Assembly (NCBI RefSeq): GCF_000189775.2
Contig: NC_015555.1
Span: forward strand, 82,501 to 146,500
DNA length: 64,000 nt
Origin: Thermoanaerobacterium xylanolyticum LX-11
GTDB taxonomy: Bacteria; Bacillota; Thermoanaerobacteria; Thermoanaerobacterales; Thermoanaerobacteraceae
Direction: 5' to 3'
Part shown: positions 16,654-25,436 of the stretch, piece after piece
How the letters are laid out: every line of letters starts with the position of its first letter
How positions within the stretch are numbered: position 1 is the stretch's first letter
The notes under the pieces: model-generated
The model's database searches: none
Told to the model about the DNA's origin: nothing
What the model saw: only the letters and a program-made list of their open reading frames with translations
Position numbers and translations under genes: made by a program

Positions 16654-16902
16654 TTATTCGCTTTTTTTAATGTCATCGAGGCATGTCTTGCAGATATTTT
16701 TGCCTTTGTAATTGACGACATTTTCTGCATTGCCGCAGAAAATACATGCAGGCTCGTACTTTTTAAGTACAATCTGCTCGCCATCCACGTAGATTTCTAA
16801 AGCGTCTCTTTCTGCAATATTCAGAGTCCTTCTAAGTTCGATAGGAATGACGACTCTTCCTAACTCATCCACTTTTCTTACAATTCCTGTGGATTTCAAC
16901 AT
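16654..16902 (-). CDS. abrB: AbrB-type transition-state regulator with C-terminal zinc knuckle
   Basis: An 82-residue DNA-binding protein. Residues 1-50 (STGIVRKVDELGRVVIPIEL and onward) are nearly the AbrB N-terminal swapped-hairpin domain, which represses stationary-phase and sporulation genes. The C-terminal part differs from B. subtilis AbrB: four cysteines (C53, C56, C71, C74) form a likely zinc knuckle. The position between rsmI and metG is the B. subtilis one, although here the gene is on the opposite strand. A promoter and a Spo0A box lie upstream. Confidence 0.92.
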   Translation of the reverse strand: MLKSTGIVRKVDELGRVVIPIELRRTLNIAERDALEIYVDGEQIVLKKYEPACIFCGNAENVVNYKGKNICKTCLDDIKKSE

Positions 16903-16928
16903 ATCTCTCCCCTCCTAAAACTACAAAA

Positions 16929-16980
16929 TTCGACAAATTCTTTGCATTCTAATAATACCAAGTTTTGAAAAATAAGTCAA
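16929..16980 (-). promoter_or_regulatory. abrB promoter with Spo0A box
   Basis: On the minus strand TTGACT (16980-16975), 17 bp and TATTAT (16957-16952) form a promoter. About 16 nt downstream of the -10 lies TTTGTCGAA, with the core TGTCGAA at 16935-16929, which is the Spo0A-binding consensus. In B. subtilis phosphorylated Spo0A represses abrB from boxes just downstream of its promoter, so the arrangement agrees. The same intergenic region is upstream of spmA on the other strand. Confidence 0.75.
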
Positions 16981-17041
16981 TAGTTTAATGGCATTTTTTT
17001 TTAAAAATAACATAAATTTTTATGGGATGGGGGAGATAAAA

Positions 17042-17626
17042 TTGATAAATTATATATGGATCTTCATGATTGGTACAGGTGTAATTGTCGGCATGATAAA
17101 TGGTAGGATGGGGGAGGTATCAAAAGCTATAATAGATTCATCTGAGTCGGCTGTTACAATATCAATAGGACTCGTAGGCATCATGTCTTTATGGTTAGGT
17201 ATAATGCAGATAGCTGAAAAATCTGGACTTATGGATGCATTGGCAAAAGTTTTAAAGCCAGTCATAGTAAAACTATTCCCTGAGATACCAAAAGATCATC
17301 CTGCTATTGGTGCTATGATAATGAATATATCAGCAAATATGTTGGGATTAGGAAATGCGGCTACGCCTTTTGGAATAAAAGCGATGGAATACCTTCAAGA
17401 ATTAAATAAAAAGGATGTTGCATCTAATTCCATGTGCACATTTCTCGTTATAAATACTGCATCAGTGCAGCTTCTTCCTGCTGTTATGATAGGATTAAGG
17501 GCTTCTTTAGGTGCGAAAAATCCAGCGGATTTTGTGTTGGCTGGACTTTTATCCAGCATTACAGCTTTAACCGTAGGCCTTGTGGTCGTGAAATCACTTG
17601 AAAAATCATCACTTTTTAAGGAGTGA
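17042..17626 (+). CDS. spmA: Spore maturation protein A
   Basis: A 194-residue membrane protein with nucleoside-recognition (Gate) domains, needed for spore core dehydration in B. subtilis. SpmA traits are the segments GTGVIVGMINGRMGEVSKAIIDS and MNISANMLGLGNAATPFGIKAM. TTG 17042 is chosen because GGGGGAGAT lies 5-6 nt upstream; the longer frame from 16988 lacks a ribosome site. Its stop overlaps the spmB region. Confidence 0.92.
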   Translation: MINYIWIFMIGTGVIVGMINGRMGEVSKAIIDSSESAVTISIGLVGIMSLWLGIMQIAEKSGLMDALAKVLKPVIVKLFPEIPKDHPAIGAMIMNISANMLGLGNAATPFGIKAMEYLQELNKKDVASNSMCTFLVINTASVQLLPAVMIGLRASLGAKNPADFVLAGLLSSITALTVGLVVVKSLEKSSLFKE

Positions 17627-17631
17627 TATTT

Positions 17632-18153
17632 TTGCTTAAATCAATTTCCGAGTTTATAATTCCAGCTATCATGTTTTTGATTCCTGTATATGGTTTAATT
17701 AATCATGTAAAAATTTATGAAGTCTTTTTAGATGGTGCAAAAGAAGGCATTAATACGATAATAAAAATATTTCCTGCTTTGCTGGCAATGTTGGTGGCAG
17801 TGGGAGTCCTGAGAGCATCCGGAACTTTAGATATCTTTGCAAAGTGGATTTCACCGCTTACTGCAACAATTGGAATGCCGTCAGATGTAGTGCCATTGGC
17901 TCTCATAAGGCCTCTATCTGGAAGCGGTGCATTAGGCATAGTGACAGAACTTATTAAATCTCATGGGCCTGATTCGTTTACAGCCAGACTTGCTTCTGTT
18001 ATGTATGGCTCTACAGAGACTACGTTTTACGTTTTATCGGTTTATTTTGGATCTGTTGGAGTTAAAAAGATGAGACATTCCATAATAGCAGGCATTGCTG
18101 CTGATATCGCTGCAATACTGTCATCTGTTTTTTACAGCAGATTGTTTTTTTGA
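17632..18153 (+). CDS. spmB: Spore maturation protein B
   Basis: A 173-residue membrane partner of SpmA. IRPLSGSGALGI and ASVMYGSTETTFYVLSVYFGSVG are the conserved Gate-domain motifs. TTG 17632 is preferred because AAGGAG at 17618-17623 is 8 nt upstream; the GTG at 17623 is part of that site. The pair probably acts together in the forespore envelope. In B. subtilis spmAB lies elsewhere, so this is a lineage-specific position. Confidence 0.92.
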   Translation: MLKSISEFIIPAIMFLIPVYGLINHVKIYEVFLDGAKEGINTIIKIFPALLAMLVAVGVLRASGTLDIFAKWISPLTATIGMPSDVVPLALIRPLSGSGALGIVTELIKSHGPDSFTARLASVMYGSTETTFYVLSVYFGSVGVKKMRHSIIAGIAADIAAILSSVFYSRLFF

Positions 18154-18209
18154 AACTTCAAATCTGATATACTAAAGACAGTAATATAAAAACGAGGAGT
18201 TTACATGAT

Positions 18210-19613
18210 ATGGGGATATTGATAAACAGGTTAAAGCGCATACTATCTGATGAGGCCGAAAAAGTCTATATTGTAGGAGGAACCATAAGAGACAGAATAC
18301 TAAATGTAAATATAAGCGATTATGATTTTGCTGTATTGGGTGATGCTGCTTCGGTTTCAAAGCTTGTATGTGATAAGCTAAAAGGTTCTTATGTGCCTTA
18401 TGCAGAGGACAGAGGTACATATAGAGTCGTATATGAAAATGTAGTGCTGGATTTCACGCAAATTAGAGGGGAAAATATAGATGAAGATTTGATTCATAGG
18501 GACTTTACGATAAATGCGATGGCAATAAGGCTAAATGATTTTTTTGATGTAGACTTGATAGTAGATCCTTTAGGAGGGTTAAAGGATTTAAGAGAAAAGA
18601 AGATAAAATGCGTAGGGAAAAGTTCCTTCGATGATGACCCTTTAAGGATGCTTAGAGCTATTAGATTTGCAGCCAAATACAATTTTTCTATAGATGAGGA
18701 TTCCAAAAATCTTATAAGAGAAAAAGCCGATTTGATTAAGAACGTTTCTTCAGAAAGGATCATGAGTGAAATATATTCTATACTTAAGTCAAAGGAGTCA
18801 TTTAAATACTTACAAATGATGGACGAGCTGGGGTTAATCGATGCGCTTTTTCCTGAGATAGCTGAGATGAAAGAGATAGGCAAGTGTTATTATCAGGTTT
18901 TGGACTCATGGCATCATTCCATAAAGACGATAGAAGAATATGAAACAATTGTAAATGAGCTCAGATTTCCTTCAGATATAGAAAATTTGGTCAAAAAGTA
19001 CCTTGATAAAGATCTTTCCTCAGGAAACAAGCTAAAAGATGTATTGAAACTTGCTGCAATGTTTCATGAAATCGGCAAAAAAGATGCTATTTACATAGAT
19101 TCTGATAATAGGCTTCAGTTTTACAATCATGATGTAAAAGGAGAAAAAATTGTTGCAGATATAGCTAAGAGATTAAAACTGGCGAAAAAAGAAGCATCTC
19201 TGATAAAGAAGATGGTTTTGTACCACGTAAATCCATTTTTACTTTACATAGATGGGACTGGAAACAAAGCATTGTTTAAGTTTTTTTCTGACCTTGAAGA
19301 AAATGCTATAGGGTGTTTGCTTTTGTCGTTAGCTGATATTACTTCGTCTATGAAAGGACAAGGCAGGTTGAATGAAGCTTCATGCTATAGGAATTTTATA
19401 ACAAAGCTATTAAGAAGGTACATGGACTTTGAAAAGACGAAGACACCACTTCTTACGCCGCTTGATATAATAGTCAATTTCGATCTTAAAGATTATAAGC
19501 TTTTAAATCAAATACTATACGAATTGAGAAAGAATCAATTTTACGGTGAAATAGAAAGCAGAGAAGACGCAGTAAAATTTGTAGAGGAAAGAATGAAGAT
19601 GGAGAAAATATAG
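18210..19613 (+). CDS. cca: CCA tRNA nucleotidyltransferase with HD domain
   Basis: A 467-residue class II nucleotidyltransferase that adds or repairs the 3' CCA of tRNA. The head domain has GGTIRD (about 23-28) and the catalytic DYDFAV (about 37-42). RDFTINAMA and RMLRAIRFAAKY follow in the neck. A C-terminal HD hydrolase domain has FHEIGK and a late His in the YHVNPF region. In some bacteria CC- and A-addition are split between two proteins, so full CCA activity is likely but not certain. Two overlapping ATGs (18205, 18210) follow GAGGAG; only 18210 is in frame. Confidence 0.85.
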   Translation: MGILINRLKRILSDEAEKVYIVGGTIRDRILNVNISDYDFAVLGDAASVSKLVCDKLKGSYVPYAEDRGTYRVVYENVVLDFTQIRGENIDEDLIHRDFTINAMAIRLNDFFDVDLIVDPLGGLKDLREKKIKCVGKSSFDDDPLRMLRAIRFAAKYNFSIDEDSKNLIREKADLIKNVSSERIMSEIYSILKSKESFKYLQMMDELGLIDALFPEIAEMKEIGKCYYQVLDSWHHSIKTIEEYETIVNELRFPSDIENLVKKYLDKDLSSGNKLKDVLKLAAMFHEIGKKDAIYIDSDNRLQFYNHDVKGEKIVADIAKRLKLAKKEASLIKKMVLYHVNPFLLYIDGTGNKALFKFFSDLEENAIGCLLLSLADITSSMKGQGRLNEASCYRNFITKLLRRYMDFEKTKTPLLTPLDIIVNFDLKDYKLLNQILYELRKNQFYGEIESREDAVKFVEERMKMEKI

Positions 19614-19642
19614 TTGACAATACATTTGCGGTAAAGTATATT
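19614..19642 (+). promoter_or_regulatory. Promoter of the metG T-box leader
   Basis: TTGACA (19614-19619), a 17-bp spacer and TATATT (19637-19642) lie just after the cca stop codon. Confidence 0.75.
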
Positions 19643-19671
19643 ATTATGTAATGATGTAAATAATATATAAA

Positions 19672-19920
19672 AAGGCAATGAAGGGAAGAGTAGAAAGGAA
19701 TTTCTCTTAAAGAGAGCTGGGTTAAGGTGAAAGCCAGTAGGGAATGAACTTTTGAACATGGACCTTGAGCTTCAAAGCTGAAATTAAGTAGGCTTTGGCG
19801 GGATTTCCCGTTACAGAGTAGGAGTGTGACAGCACTTTATGAGGCATACGGCCGTGAGGCGTATGTGAAAAGGGTGGTAGCGCGATCAAACTCGCCCCTT
19901 AATGGGAGGCGGGTTTTTTT
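19672..19920 (+). ncRNA. T-box riboswitch (methionine) upstream of metG
   Basis: A leader of the T-box class that reads tRNA charging. It has the GGGAAGAGTAG start of stem I, the AGAGAG and GGTGAAAGCC elements, a specifier loop with AUG at 19758-19760 (preceded by GAAC), and the T-box sequence AGGGTGGTAGCGCG at 19871-19884. An intrinsic terminator follows (AACTCGCC paired with GGCGGGTT, then seven T, 19889-19920). The UGGU in the T-box would pair with the ACCA end of tRNA-Met, in agreement with the specifier. Low charged tRNA-Met should favour read-through into metG. Confidence 0.92.
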
Positions 19921-19955
19921 ACGCCTTAAAATAAATTTAGATGAGGAGGATTTTT

Positions 19956-21863
19956 ATGGCGAAGACTTTTTACATTACAACACCTATATATTATCCAAGC
20001 GATAAGCTACATATAGGTCATTCTTATACGACTGTTGCTGCAGATGCGATGGCTCGCTTCAAAAGGCTTACAGGCTATGATGTGATGTTTTTGACAGGAA
20101 CAGACGAACACGGTCAAAAGATACAGAGAAAGGCAAAGGAAAAAGGCGTTACACCTAAACAGTATGTGGATGAAATTGTGGCATGGATAAAAGATTTGTG
20201 GAATACTATGGACATAAGCAATGACAAGTTTATAAGGACAACGGACAAGCAGCATGAAGAGATTGTACAAAAGATATTTACAAAGCTTTATGAAAAAGGG
20301 GACATATACAAAAGCGAATACGAGGGTTGGTACTGCACACCTTGTGAGACGTTTTGGACTGAGAAACAGCTTGTCGATGGAAACTGCCCTGACTGTGGCA
20401 GACCTGTAGAGCTTGTGAAAGAGGAAAGTTATTTCTTTAAGCTTTCAAATTACGCAGACAAACTTCTTAAATATTACGAGGAGCACCCAGACTTTATACA
20501 GCCTGAATCAAGGTTAAATGAGATGGTAAGCTTTATAAAGTCAGGTCTTGAGGACTTGTGCGTATCCAGAACGTCATTTGACTGGGGCGTAAAAGTTCCG
20601 TTTGACCCAAAACACGTTGTGTATGTTTGGATTGATGCCCTTTCCAACTATATAACTGCGTTGGGTTATTCTACAGACCATGACGAAGATTTTAAAAAGT
20701 ACTGGCCGGCAGATGTGCACCTTGTTGGAAAGGAAATCGTAAGATTCCACACCATTATATGGCCTGCAATGCTTATGGCGCTGGATTTGCCTCTCCCTAA
20801 GAAAGTGTTTGGCCATGGTTGGCTTATATTAGAAGGCGGCAAGATGTCAAAGTCAAAGGGCAATGTGGTTGACCCGAAAGAACTTGTGTCAAAATACGGC
20901 GTAGATGCCATAAGGTATTTTCTTTTAAGAGAAGTTCCGTTTGGAGCAGATGGCGTATTCTCAAATGAAGCCTTGATTTCCAGGATAAACTCTGACCTTG
21001 CCAATGATTTTGGCAATCTTTTAAGCAGGACTGTAACGATGGTAGAAAAATACTTTGACGGTGTAGTGCCAGAAGTATCGGATAAAGATGACGTTGATGA
21101 TGAGTTAATATCTATCGCAAATAACTTACCAAAAGTTGTTGAAAGCTATATGGATAAGCTGCAGTTTTCAAATGCTCTTGCGGAAATCTGGAAGCTTGTG
21201 GGTCGCGCCAATAAGTACATTGACGAGACGATGCCATGGGTATTGGCAAAAGATGAAAGTAAAAAAGGAAGGCTTAAAACTGTTCTTTATAACCTTGTAG
21301 AATCACTGAGGTTTGTCGCGATTTTAATAACGCCATTTATGCCAAATACGCCTATCAAGATATATGAACAGCTTGGGATTGACGATGATTTAAGGACATG
21401 GGATAGCCTTAAATTCGGCTTACTGAAATCAGGCACAAAAGTTAAAAGAGGTGAGAATATTTTCCCAAGGATCGATGTAGAAAAGGAGCTTAAAGAAGCT
21501 GAAAAGACTTCTAATAAAGTAGAAGCTAAGGAAGAGACAAATTACATCAAAATAGACGATTTTGCAAAAATTGATTTGAGAGTTGCAGAAGTATTAGAAG
21601 CGGAAAAAGTAGAAGGCGCCGACAAATTATTAAAGCTTAAGCTTAAAGTAGGCGATGAGGTAAGGCAAGTTGTATCAGGACTTGCGCTGCATTACAAGAT
21701 AGAAGAGCTTGTAGGCAAAAAACTCGTCCTCGTTGCAAATCTGGAGCCTAAAAAATTAAGAGGCATAGAATCATACGGAATGATTTTGGCGGCATCAAAC
21801 GAAGGCAAATTGACTGTTGTAACTTTAGATAAAGACATAGAAAGCGGTGCGAAGGTAAAATAG
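19956..21863 (+). CDS. metG: Methionyl-tRNA synthetase
   Basis: A 635-residue class I aminoacyl-tRNA synthetase. The HIGH-like motif is HIGH (KLHIGHSY, residues about 19-26). The zinc knuckle is CTPC...CPDC (about 126-146) and KMSKS is at about 298-302. The C-terminal 110 residues form a tRNA-binding EMAP/Trbp111-type domain (IDDFAKIDLRVAEV onward). ATG 19956 follows AGGAGG. A T-box leader controls it. Its last 20 bases are repeated 2 kb downstream after the ABC cassette. Confidence 0.97.
   Translation: MAKTFYITTPIYYPSDKLHIGHSYTTVAADAMARFKRLTGYDVMFLTGTDEHGQKIQRKAKEKGVTPKQYVDEIVAWIKDLWNTMDISNDKFIRTTDKQHEEIVQKIFTKLYEKGDIYKSEYEGWYCTPCETFWTEKQLVDGNCPDCGRPVELVKEESYFFKLSNYADKLLKYYEEHPDFIQPESRLNEMVSFIKSGLEDLCVSRTSFDWGVKVPFDPKHVVYVWIDALSNYITALGYSTDHDEDFKKYWPADVHLVGKEIVRFHTIIWPAMLMALDLPLPKKVFGHGWLILEGGKMSKSKGNVVDPKELVSKYGVDAIRYFLLREVPFGADGVFSNEALISRINSDLANDFGNLLSRTVTMVEKYFDGVVPEVSDKDDVDDELISIANNLPKVVESYMDKLQFSNALAEIWKLVGRANKYIDETMPWVLAKDESKKGRLKTVLYNLVESLRFVAILITPFMPNTPIKIYEQLGIDDDLRTWDSLKFGLLKSGTKVKRGENIFPRIDVEKELKEAEKTSNKVEAKEETNYIKIDDFAKIDLRVAEVLEAEKVEGADKLLKLKLKVGDEVRQVVSGLALHYKIEELVGKKLVLVANLEPKKLRGIESYGMILAASNEGKLTVVTLDKDIESGAKVK
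21843..21862 (+). repeat. Direct repeat copy 1 (3' end of metG)
   Basis: The 20 bases AGCGGTGCGAAGGTAAAATA end metG here and recur identically at 23838-23857. The GntR-ABC transporter cassette lies between the copies. Confidence 0.95.
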
Positions 21864-21893
21864 GAGGGCATAGGCCCCTCTTATTTTTTTATG
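21864..21893 (+). terminator. Terminator after metG
   Basis: GAGGG and CCCTC arms around GCATAGGC are followed by TTATTTTTTT. The stem is short. Confidence 0.6.
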
Positions 21894-21926
21894 TGCTTTT
21901 TACCTTACAATAAATTTTTAAAAAAA

Positions 21927-21970
21927 TTGACATTTTTGCTATCATAGTGTACTATGTAATTAGTGCACTA
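21927..21970 (+). promoter_or_regulatory. Promoter and YtrA-like operator of the GntR-ABC operon
   Basis: TTGACA (21927-21932), 17 bp and TACTAT (21950-21955) form the promoter. The palindromes CATAGTGTACTATG (21943-21956) and TAGTGCACTA (21961-21970) overlap the -10 and start site, 16 bp apart. They are well placed for autorepression by the GntR protein encoded next. Confidence 0.65.
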
Positions 21971-21993
21971 TGATAATATGATGGAGGTGAAAC

Positions 21994-22365
21994 ATGAAAG
22001 TCGAATTCAATGAAAAAATGCCTATTTATATCCAGATTATGGATATGATAAAGAGGGACATAGTCACAAAAAAATTAAATGGAGGAGATAAATTGCCTTC
22101 TGTAAGAGAGATGGCCGAAAGCCTTAAAGTGAATCCAAATACTGTTCAAAGAGCTTATCAAGAACTTGAAAGGGAAAACGTCACATATACACAAAGAGGC
22201 ATGGGAACATTTATAACCGAAAATACCGAAAAGCTTGCATCATTAAAAAGAGAAATGGCGAAAGAGATAGTTGAGTCATTTGTAACAGGGATGAGAAGCT
22301 TAGGATTCAATTCAAATGAAATACTCGAAATTATTAAGGAATATCTTAAAGAGGAGGTCAACTGA
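21994..22365 (+). CDS. GntR-family transcriptional regulator, YtrA type
   Basis: A 123-residue repressor. The N-terminal winged helix (PIYIQIMDMIKRDIVTKKLNGGDKLPSVREMAESLKV region, with NPNTVQRAYQELE as recognition helix) is followed by a short helical tail, as in the YtrA subfamily that controls adjacent ABC transporters. ATG 21994 follows GGAGGTG. Its stop overlaps the ATG of the ABC ATPase gene by one base. The likely effector is a cell-wall or membrane stress signal, inferred from YtrA. Confidence 0.88.
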   Translation: MKVEFNEKMPIYIQIMDMIKRDIVTKKLNGGDKLPSVREMAESLKVNPNTVQRAYQELERENVTYTQRGMGTFITENTEKLASLKREMAKEIVESFVTGMRSLGFNSNEILEIIKEYLKEEVN

Positions 22366-23060
22366 TGGGGTTAATTTTAAAAACGGCAAACCTTACTAAA
22401 AATTATTACAGCAAAAAGGCATTAAAAGGAATTAATATTGAGTTGGAAGAAGGTAAAATATTAGGCCTTTTAGGTCCTAACGGCAGTGGAAAAACGACAT
22501 TTATAAAGATTGCAGCAGGCATATTAAGGCCCACATCTGGTGAAATATTAATTGACGGTCAGGAACCAGGTATCTATACAAAATCAATTGTATCGTATCT
22601 ACCTGATATAAATTATCTTTATAGATGGATGAAGATTAGAGATGCGATAAATTTCTTCAAAGATTTTTACGCAGATTTTGACATTGAAAAGTCAAAAAGA
22701 TTGCTGGATTTTATGATGCTGAATGAAAATGATAAAGTAACGTCACTTTCAAAAGGAATGCTTGAAAAATTGCATCTCACACTTGTGCTTTCAAGAAATG
22801 CGAAACTATATATTTTTGATGAACCACTTGGGGGAATAGATCCTAATACAAGGGAAAAGATAATTGACGCAATAATTGATAATATCCGCGAAGATAGTTC
22901 AATGATTATATCTACACACCTTGTAAGAGATATTGAAAGGCTTTTTGACGATGTGGCATTTATCTCAGATGGTGAAATTATTTTAAAAGGAAATGCCGAA
23001 GAATTAAGGATGGAAAGAAATAAATCTATTGATGAAATCTTCAGGGAGGTGTATGAATAA
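22365..23060 (+). CDS. ABC transporter ATP-binding protein
   Basis: A 231-residue ABC ATPase. Walker A is GPNGSGKTT (about 37-45). The signature region SLSKGMLEKL replaces the usual LSGGQ, as is common in BcrA/YtrB-type exporters. Walker B is LYIFDEPLGGIDP, with the H-loop His in STHLVRD. It forms an exporter with the permease gene that overlaps its end by one base. The transported compound is unknown; bacitracin-type or lipid-linked substrates are typical of relatives. Confidence 0.9.
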   Translation: MGLILKTANLTKNYYSKKALKGINIELEEGKILGLLGPNGSGKTTFIKIAAGILRPTSGEILIDGQEPGIYTKSIVSYLPDINYLYRWMKIRDAINFFKDFYADFDIEKSKRLLDFMMLNENDKVTSLSKGMLEKLHLTLVLSRNAKLYIFDEPLGGIDPNTREKIIDAIIDNIREDSSMIISTHLVRDIERLFDDVAFISDGEIILKGNAEELRMERNKSIDEIFREVYE

Positions 23061-23818
23061 TGATTAAACTAATAAAGTATGAGTTTTTAGGAAGGTATAA
23101 ATATTATCTTGGATTTTTGGCTGCCTTGATTTTATTGAATATATACTTTATAGCAAAAAATAATACATGGTCACATGGCTTGCCACTCGTTGTATCTTTT
23201 ATGGCTGGATTTGCCTGCTTTGTAGCCGTGCTTATATCAGGAGTGATGTTGTATCAGAGAGATATGTACGGCAATACAGGATATCTTTTGTTTACACTGC
23301 CACAAAGAGGTTTTGACATAGCTTTTTCAAAGCTAATTATATCGATCATTGAATTCACATTGTTTATAACAGTATCTGGAGTGATGGCATTTATAAATCT
23401 ATTATATGTGAATGAAGCTAAAGTGTTTATAGATGCAGTACTTCAACATAAAATTTTTATACTTTATATATTTATATCTACTTTATTGAGTTTTATTGCT
23501 TTATTGATTTTGTCGTATTTTTCTATCACAATCAGCAAGATAGCGTTTTATAACAAAAAATCTGGTAAAGTTTTGTCAATAGTTCTATTTCTGATTATTT
23601 TCTATGTAATCGGTAAAATTAATGGTCTTCTCATTAATTTATTTCCATACAATTTAAATATAAATCTATTTTCAGGAATTGCACAAAGAAGCGATAATTT
23701 TGCTTTGTCTTTTGCGGTTTTCCCGATAAATGTAGCAAGCTTTGTTTTCCAAACACTTGTATATATAGGTTTATTCACTCTGACATCGTATCTTATTGAC
23801 AAAAAAATAGATCTATAA
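23060..23818 (+). CDS. ABC transporter permease
   Basis: A 252-residue protein with six predicted membrane helices, spaced as an ABC-2 type permease (helices near 17-35, 45-68, 90-115, 130-160, 170-190, 225-245). No catalytic motif is expected. It is coupled to the ATPase gene by a one-base overlap. It completes the GntR-ATPase-permease operon bounded by the 20-bp repeats. Confidence 0.85.
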   Translation: MIKLIKYEFLGRYKYYLGFLAALILLNIYFIAKNNTWSHGLPLVVSFMAGFACFVAVLISGVMLYQRDMYGNTGYLLFTLPQRGFDIAFSKLIISIIEFTLFITVSGVMAFINLLYVNEAKVFIDAVLQHKIFILYIFISTLLSFIALLILSYFSITISKIAFYNKKSGKVLSIVLFLIIFYVIGKINGLLINLFPYNLNINLFSGIAQRSDNFALSFAVFPINVASFVFQTLVYIGLFTLTSYLIDKKIDL

Positions 23819-23837
23819 AAAGGATGTCTATTCGGGT

Positions 23838-23857
23838 AGCGGTGCGAAGGTAAAATA
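23838..23857 (+). repeat. Direct repeat copy 2 (duplicate of metG 3' end)
   Basis: Identical to 21843-21862 over 20 bases but without the rest of metG. It marks the downstream border of the GntR-ABC cassette. Confidence 0.95.
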
Positions 23858-24163
23858 AAAAGAAGGCGGGGTGATTCCGAGGGCACTGAAAAAGTCCCAT
23901 CAAATTGTAGATAAGATCGTAGGTTTTGAAGAAAGCCTACGATTTTGTTGTAACGTAAAAAAACGAAGTAAATAGTCAGAGATTTCGCATTTAAAAATTT
24001 ATAGAGTGATAAACACGTTGATTTATATAATTTAACTAAGAGCAGCTAGAAATATGTGATTTTCCGTTTTTTACTGGGAATTGAAAGAAAAAAATTTGCA
24101 AAATAAAAGCATCCTTTCTATAATATGTTTTGCGAAAACCTAAATAGAAAGGATGCTGATAAA
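23858..24163 (+). other. Gene-free stretch with IS-end-like sequence and hairpins
   Basis: This 306-nt stretch has no convincing gene. GAGGGCACTGAAAAAGTCCC (23879-23898) resembles termini of some transposons of Firmicutes, from memory and not verified. TCGTAGG (23917-23923) pairs with CCTACGA (23936-23942) and is followed by TTTTGTTG, a possible terminator. AGCATCCTTTCTAT at 24108-24121 is inverted as ATAGAAAGGATGCT at 24144-24157, just before the transposase start. Confidence 0.5.
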
Positions 24164-25176
24164 ATGAACAAAAGTTATTTAAAACAAATGCTTATTTACT
24201 TCTCTAAGATATACCATCTTGGAGAAAAAATCAATACCCTAAAAGATAAAAGAGCAAAATCTTCAGTAAAAATTTCAACAGTTACCTTTGTAGTATTATT
24301 TGGATTTATGCTTCAAATAAGGAGTTTTAATAGGTTGGAACATTGGCTTAAAAAAGGTAAATTTAAAAAAGTATTACCTAAAAAGACTAAAATTCCTCGT
24401 ATTGACACTATTAGGCGTGTTTTAAGTAATTTTGATTTAGATGGCTTAAATGAACTTAATAATAGTATAATCAAGACAAGTACAAAAAATAAGGTTTTTA
24501 GAAAAGGAACTATAGATGGACTAAAAGTTGTTGCAATAGATGGTGTAGAGTTATTTGAAAGCACTAATAAGTGCTGTGATAATTGTCTTACACGAGTCCA
24601 AAAGGACGGGATTACTCATTACTTTCATAGGTCAGTAATATGTGCAACTGTAGGTTCTGATCCACATCTTATCATAGGTCAGGAAATGCTTGAACCAAAA
24701 AGAGATGCTTCAGATAAAGACGAAGGAGAAATCACAGCAGGCAAGCGTCTAATTAGAAAATTGCATAAAGAATTTCATCATTTTGCAGACATTATAGTAG
24801 CTGATGCATTATATTGCAAATCTACTTGGATTAAAGAAGTATTATCAATAGGGATGGATGCAGTAGTAAGGGTTAAAGATGAAAGACTTAATATAGTTAA
24901 GGATGTACTTGGTTTATTCAAGTGTCGAGAAGCAGATAAAGAATGGACTTTTAAGAAAAAAAGTAACAATTATATTAAAATAAAGGCCTGGGACGAAGAC
25001 AATTTTCAAATGCCTAATTCCGACATAGAAGTAAGGTTTATAAAATTTATAGAGGAGATACATAGCTCAATTTTAGGGAAAAGCATATGCTTCAAATAGA
25101 TATTATTGAAGATATAAAAGATGAGATATTTATAATAGAAACTGGATGGAGTAACCCACTGTTTGTGAAGATGTAA
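24164..25176 (+). pseudogene. Decayed DDE transposase (IS4-superfamily-like)
   Basis: The frame from ATG 24164 encodes 311 residues with two catalytic-type aspartates (VVAIDGVELF, IIVADALYCKS) and ends at TAG 25097-25099. Just before that stop, a one-frame shift near 25070-25085 would continue as LQIDIIEDIKDEIF...NPLFVKM to TAA 25174-25176. The Y-R-E-K segment with the catalytic Glu is missing, so the protein is probably inactive. No matching right end was found. The family is uncertain. Confidence 0.75.
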
Positions 25177-25436
25177 CTTAAAAATAAAACTGCAAATTCA
25201 TTATTAAAATTCATGGGGTAATGGGAAGGTGTAACTATTTTGGGCATCCAAGGAATTTGTTATTACCATATATTCAACTGGATGTAAAATATAAAAATTC
25301 TTGTAAAAACAAATTTTTTACTGGAATTTTGATGTGAAATCTCTTTTTTATAAGATTATTATTATTTTTCCGTTGATAAAATGTGTTAAAATAAAAAGGA
25401 CGTTGCAGATTATATCGTTGATTAGGAGTTGATTTT
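25177..25436 (+). other. Gene-free stretch upstream of tatD
   Basis: These 260 nt are AT-rich, with no ORF that looks coded. The first half may still be transposon remnant. TTGATAAAATGTGTTAAAATAA near 25373-25394 could hold a promoter, but no confident -35/-10 pair was found. Confidence 0.5.

Noticed and set aside
24164-25176. Intact IS element around the decayed transposase
   Set aside because: No right-hand inverted repeat or target duplication was found and the catalytic Glu region is missing, so only a pseudogene is listed.
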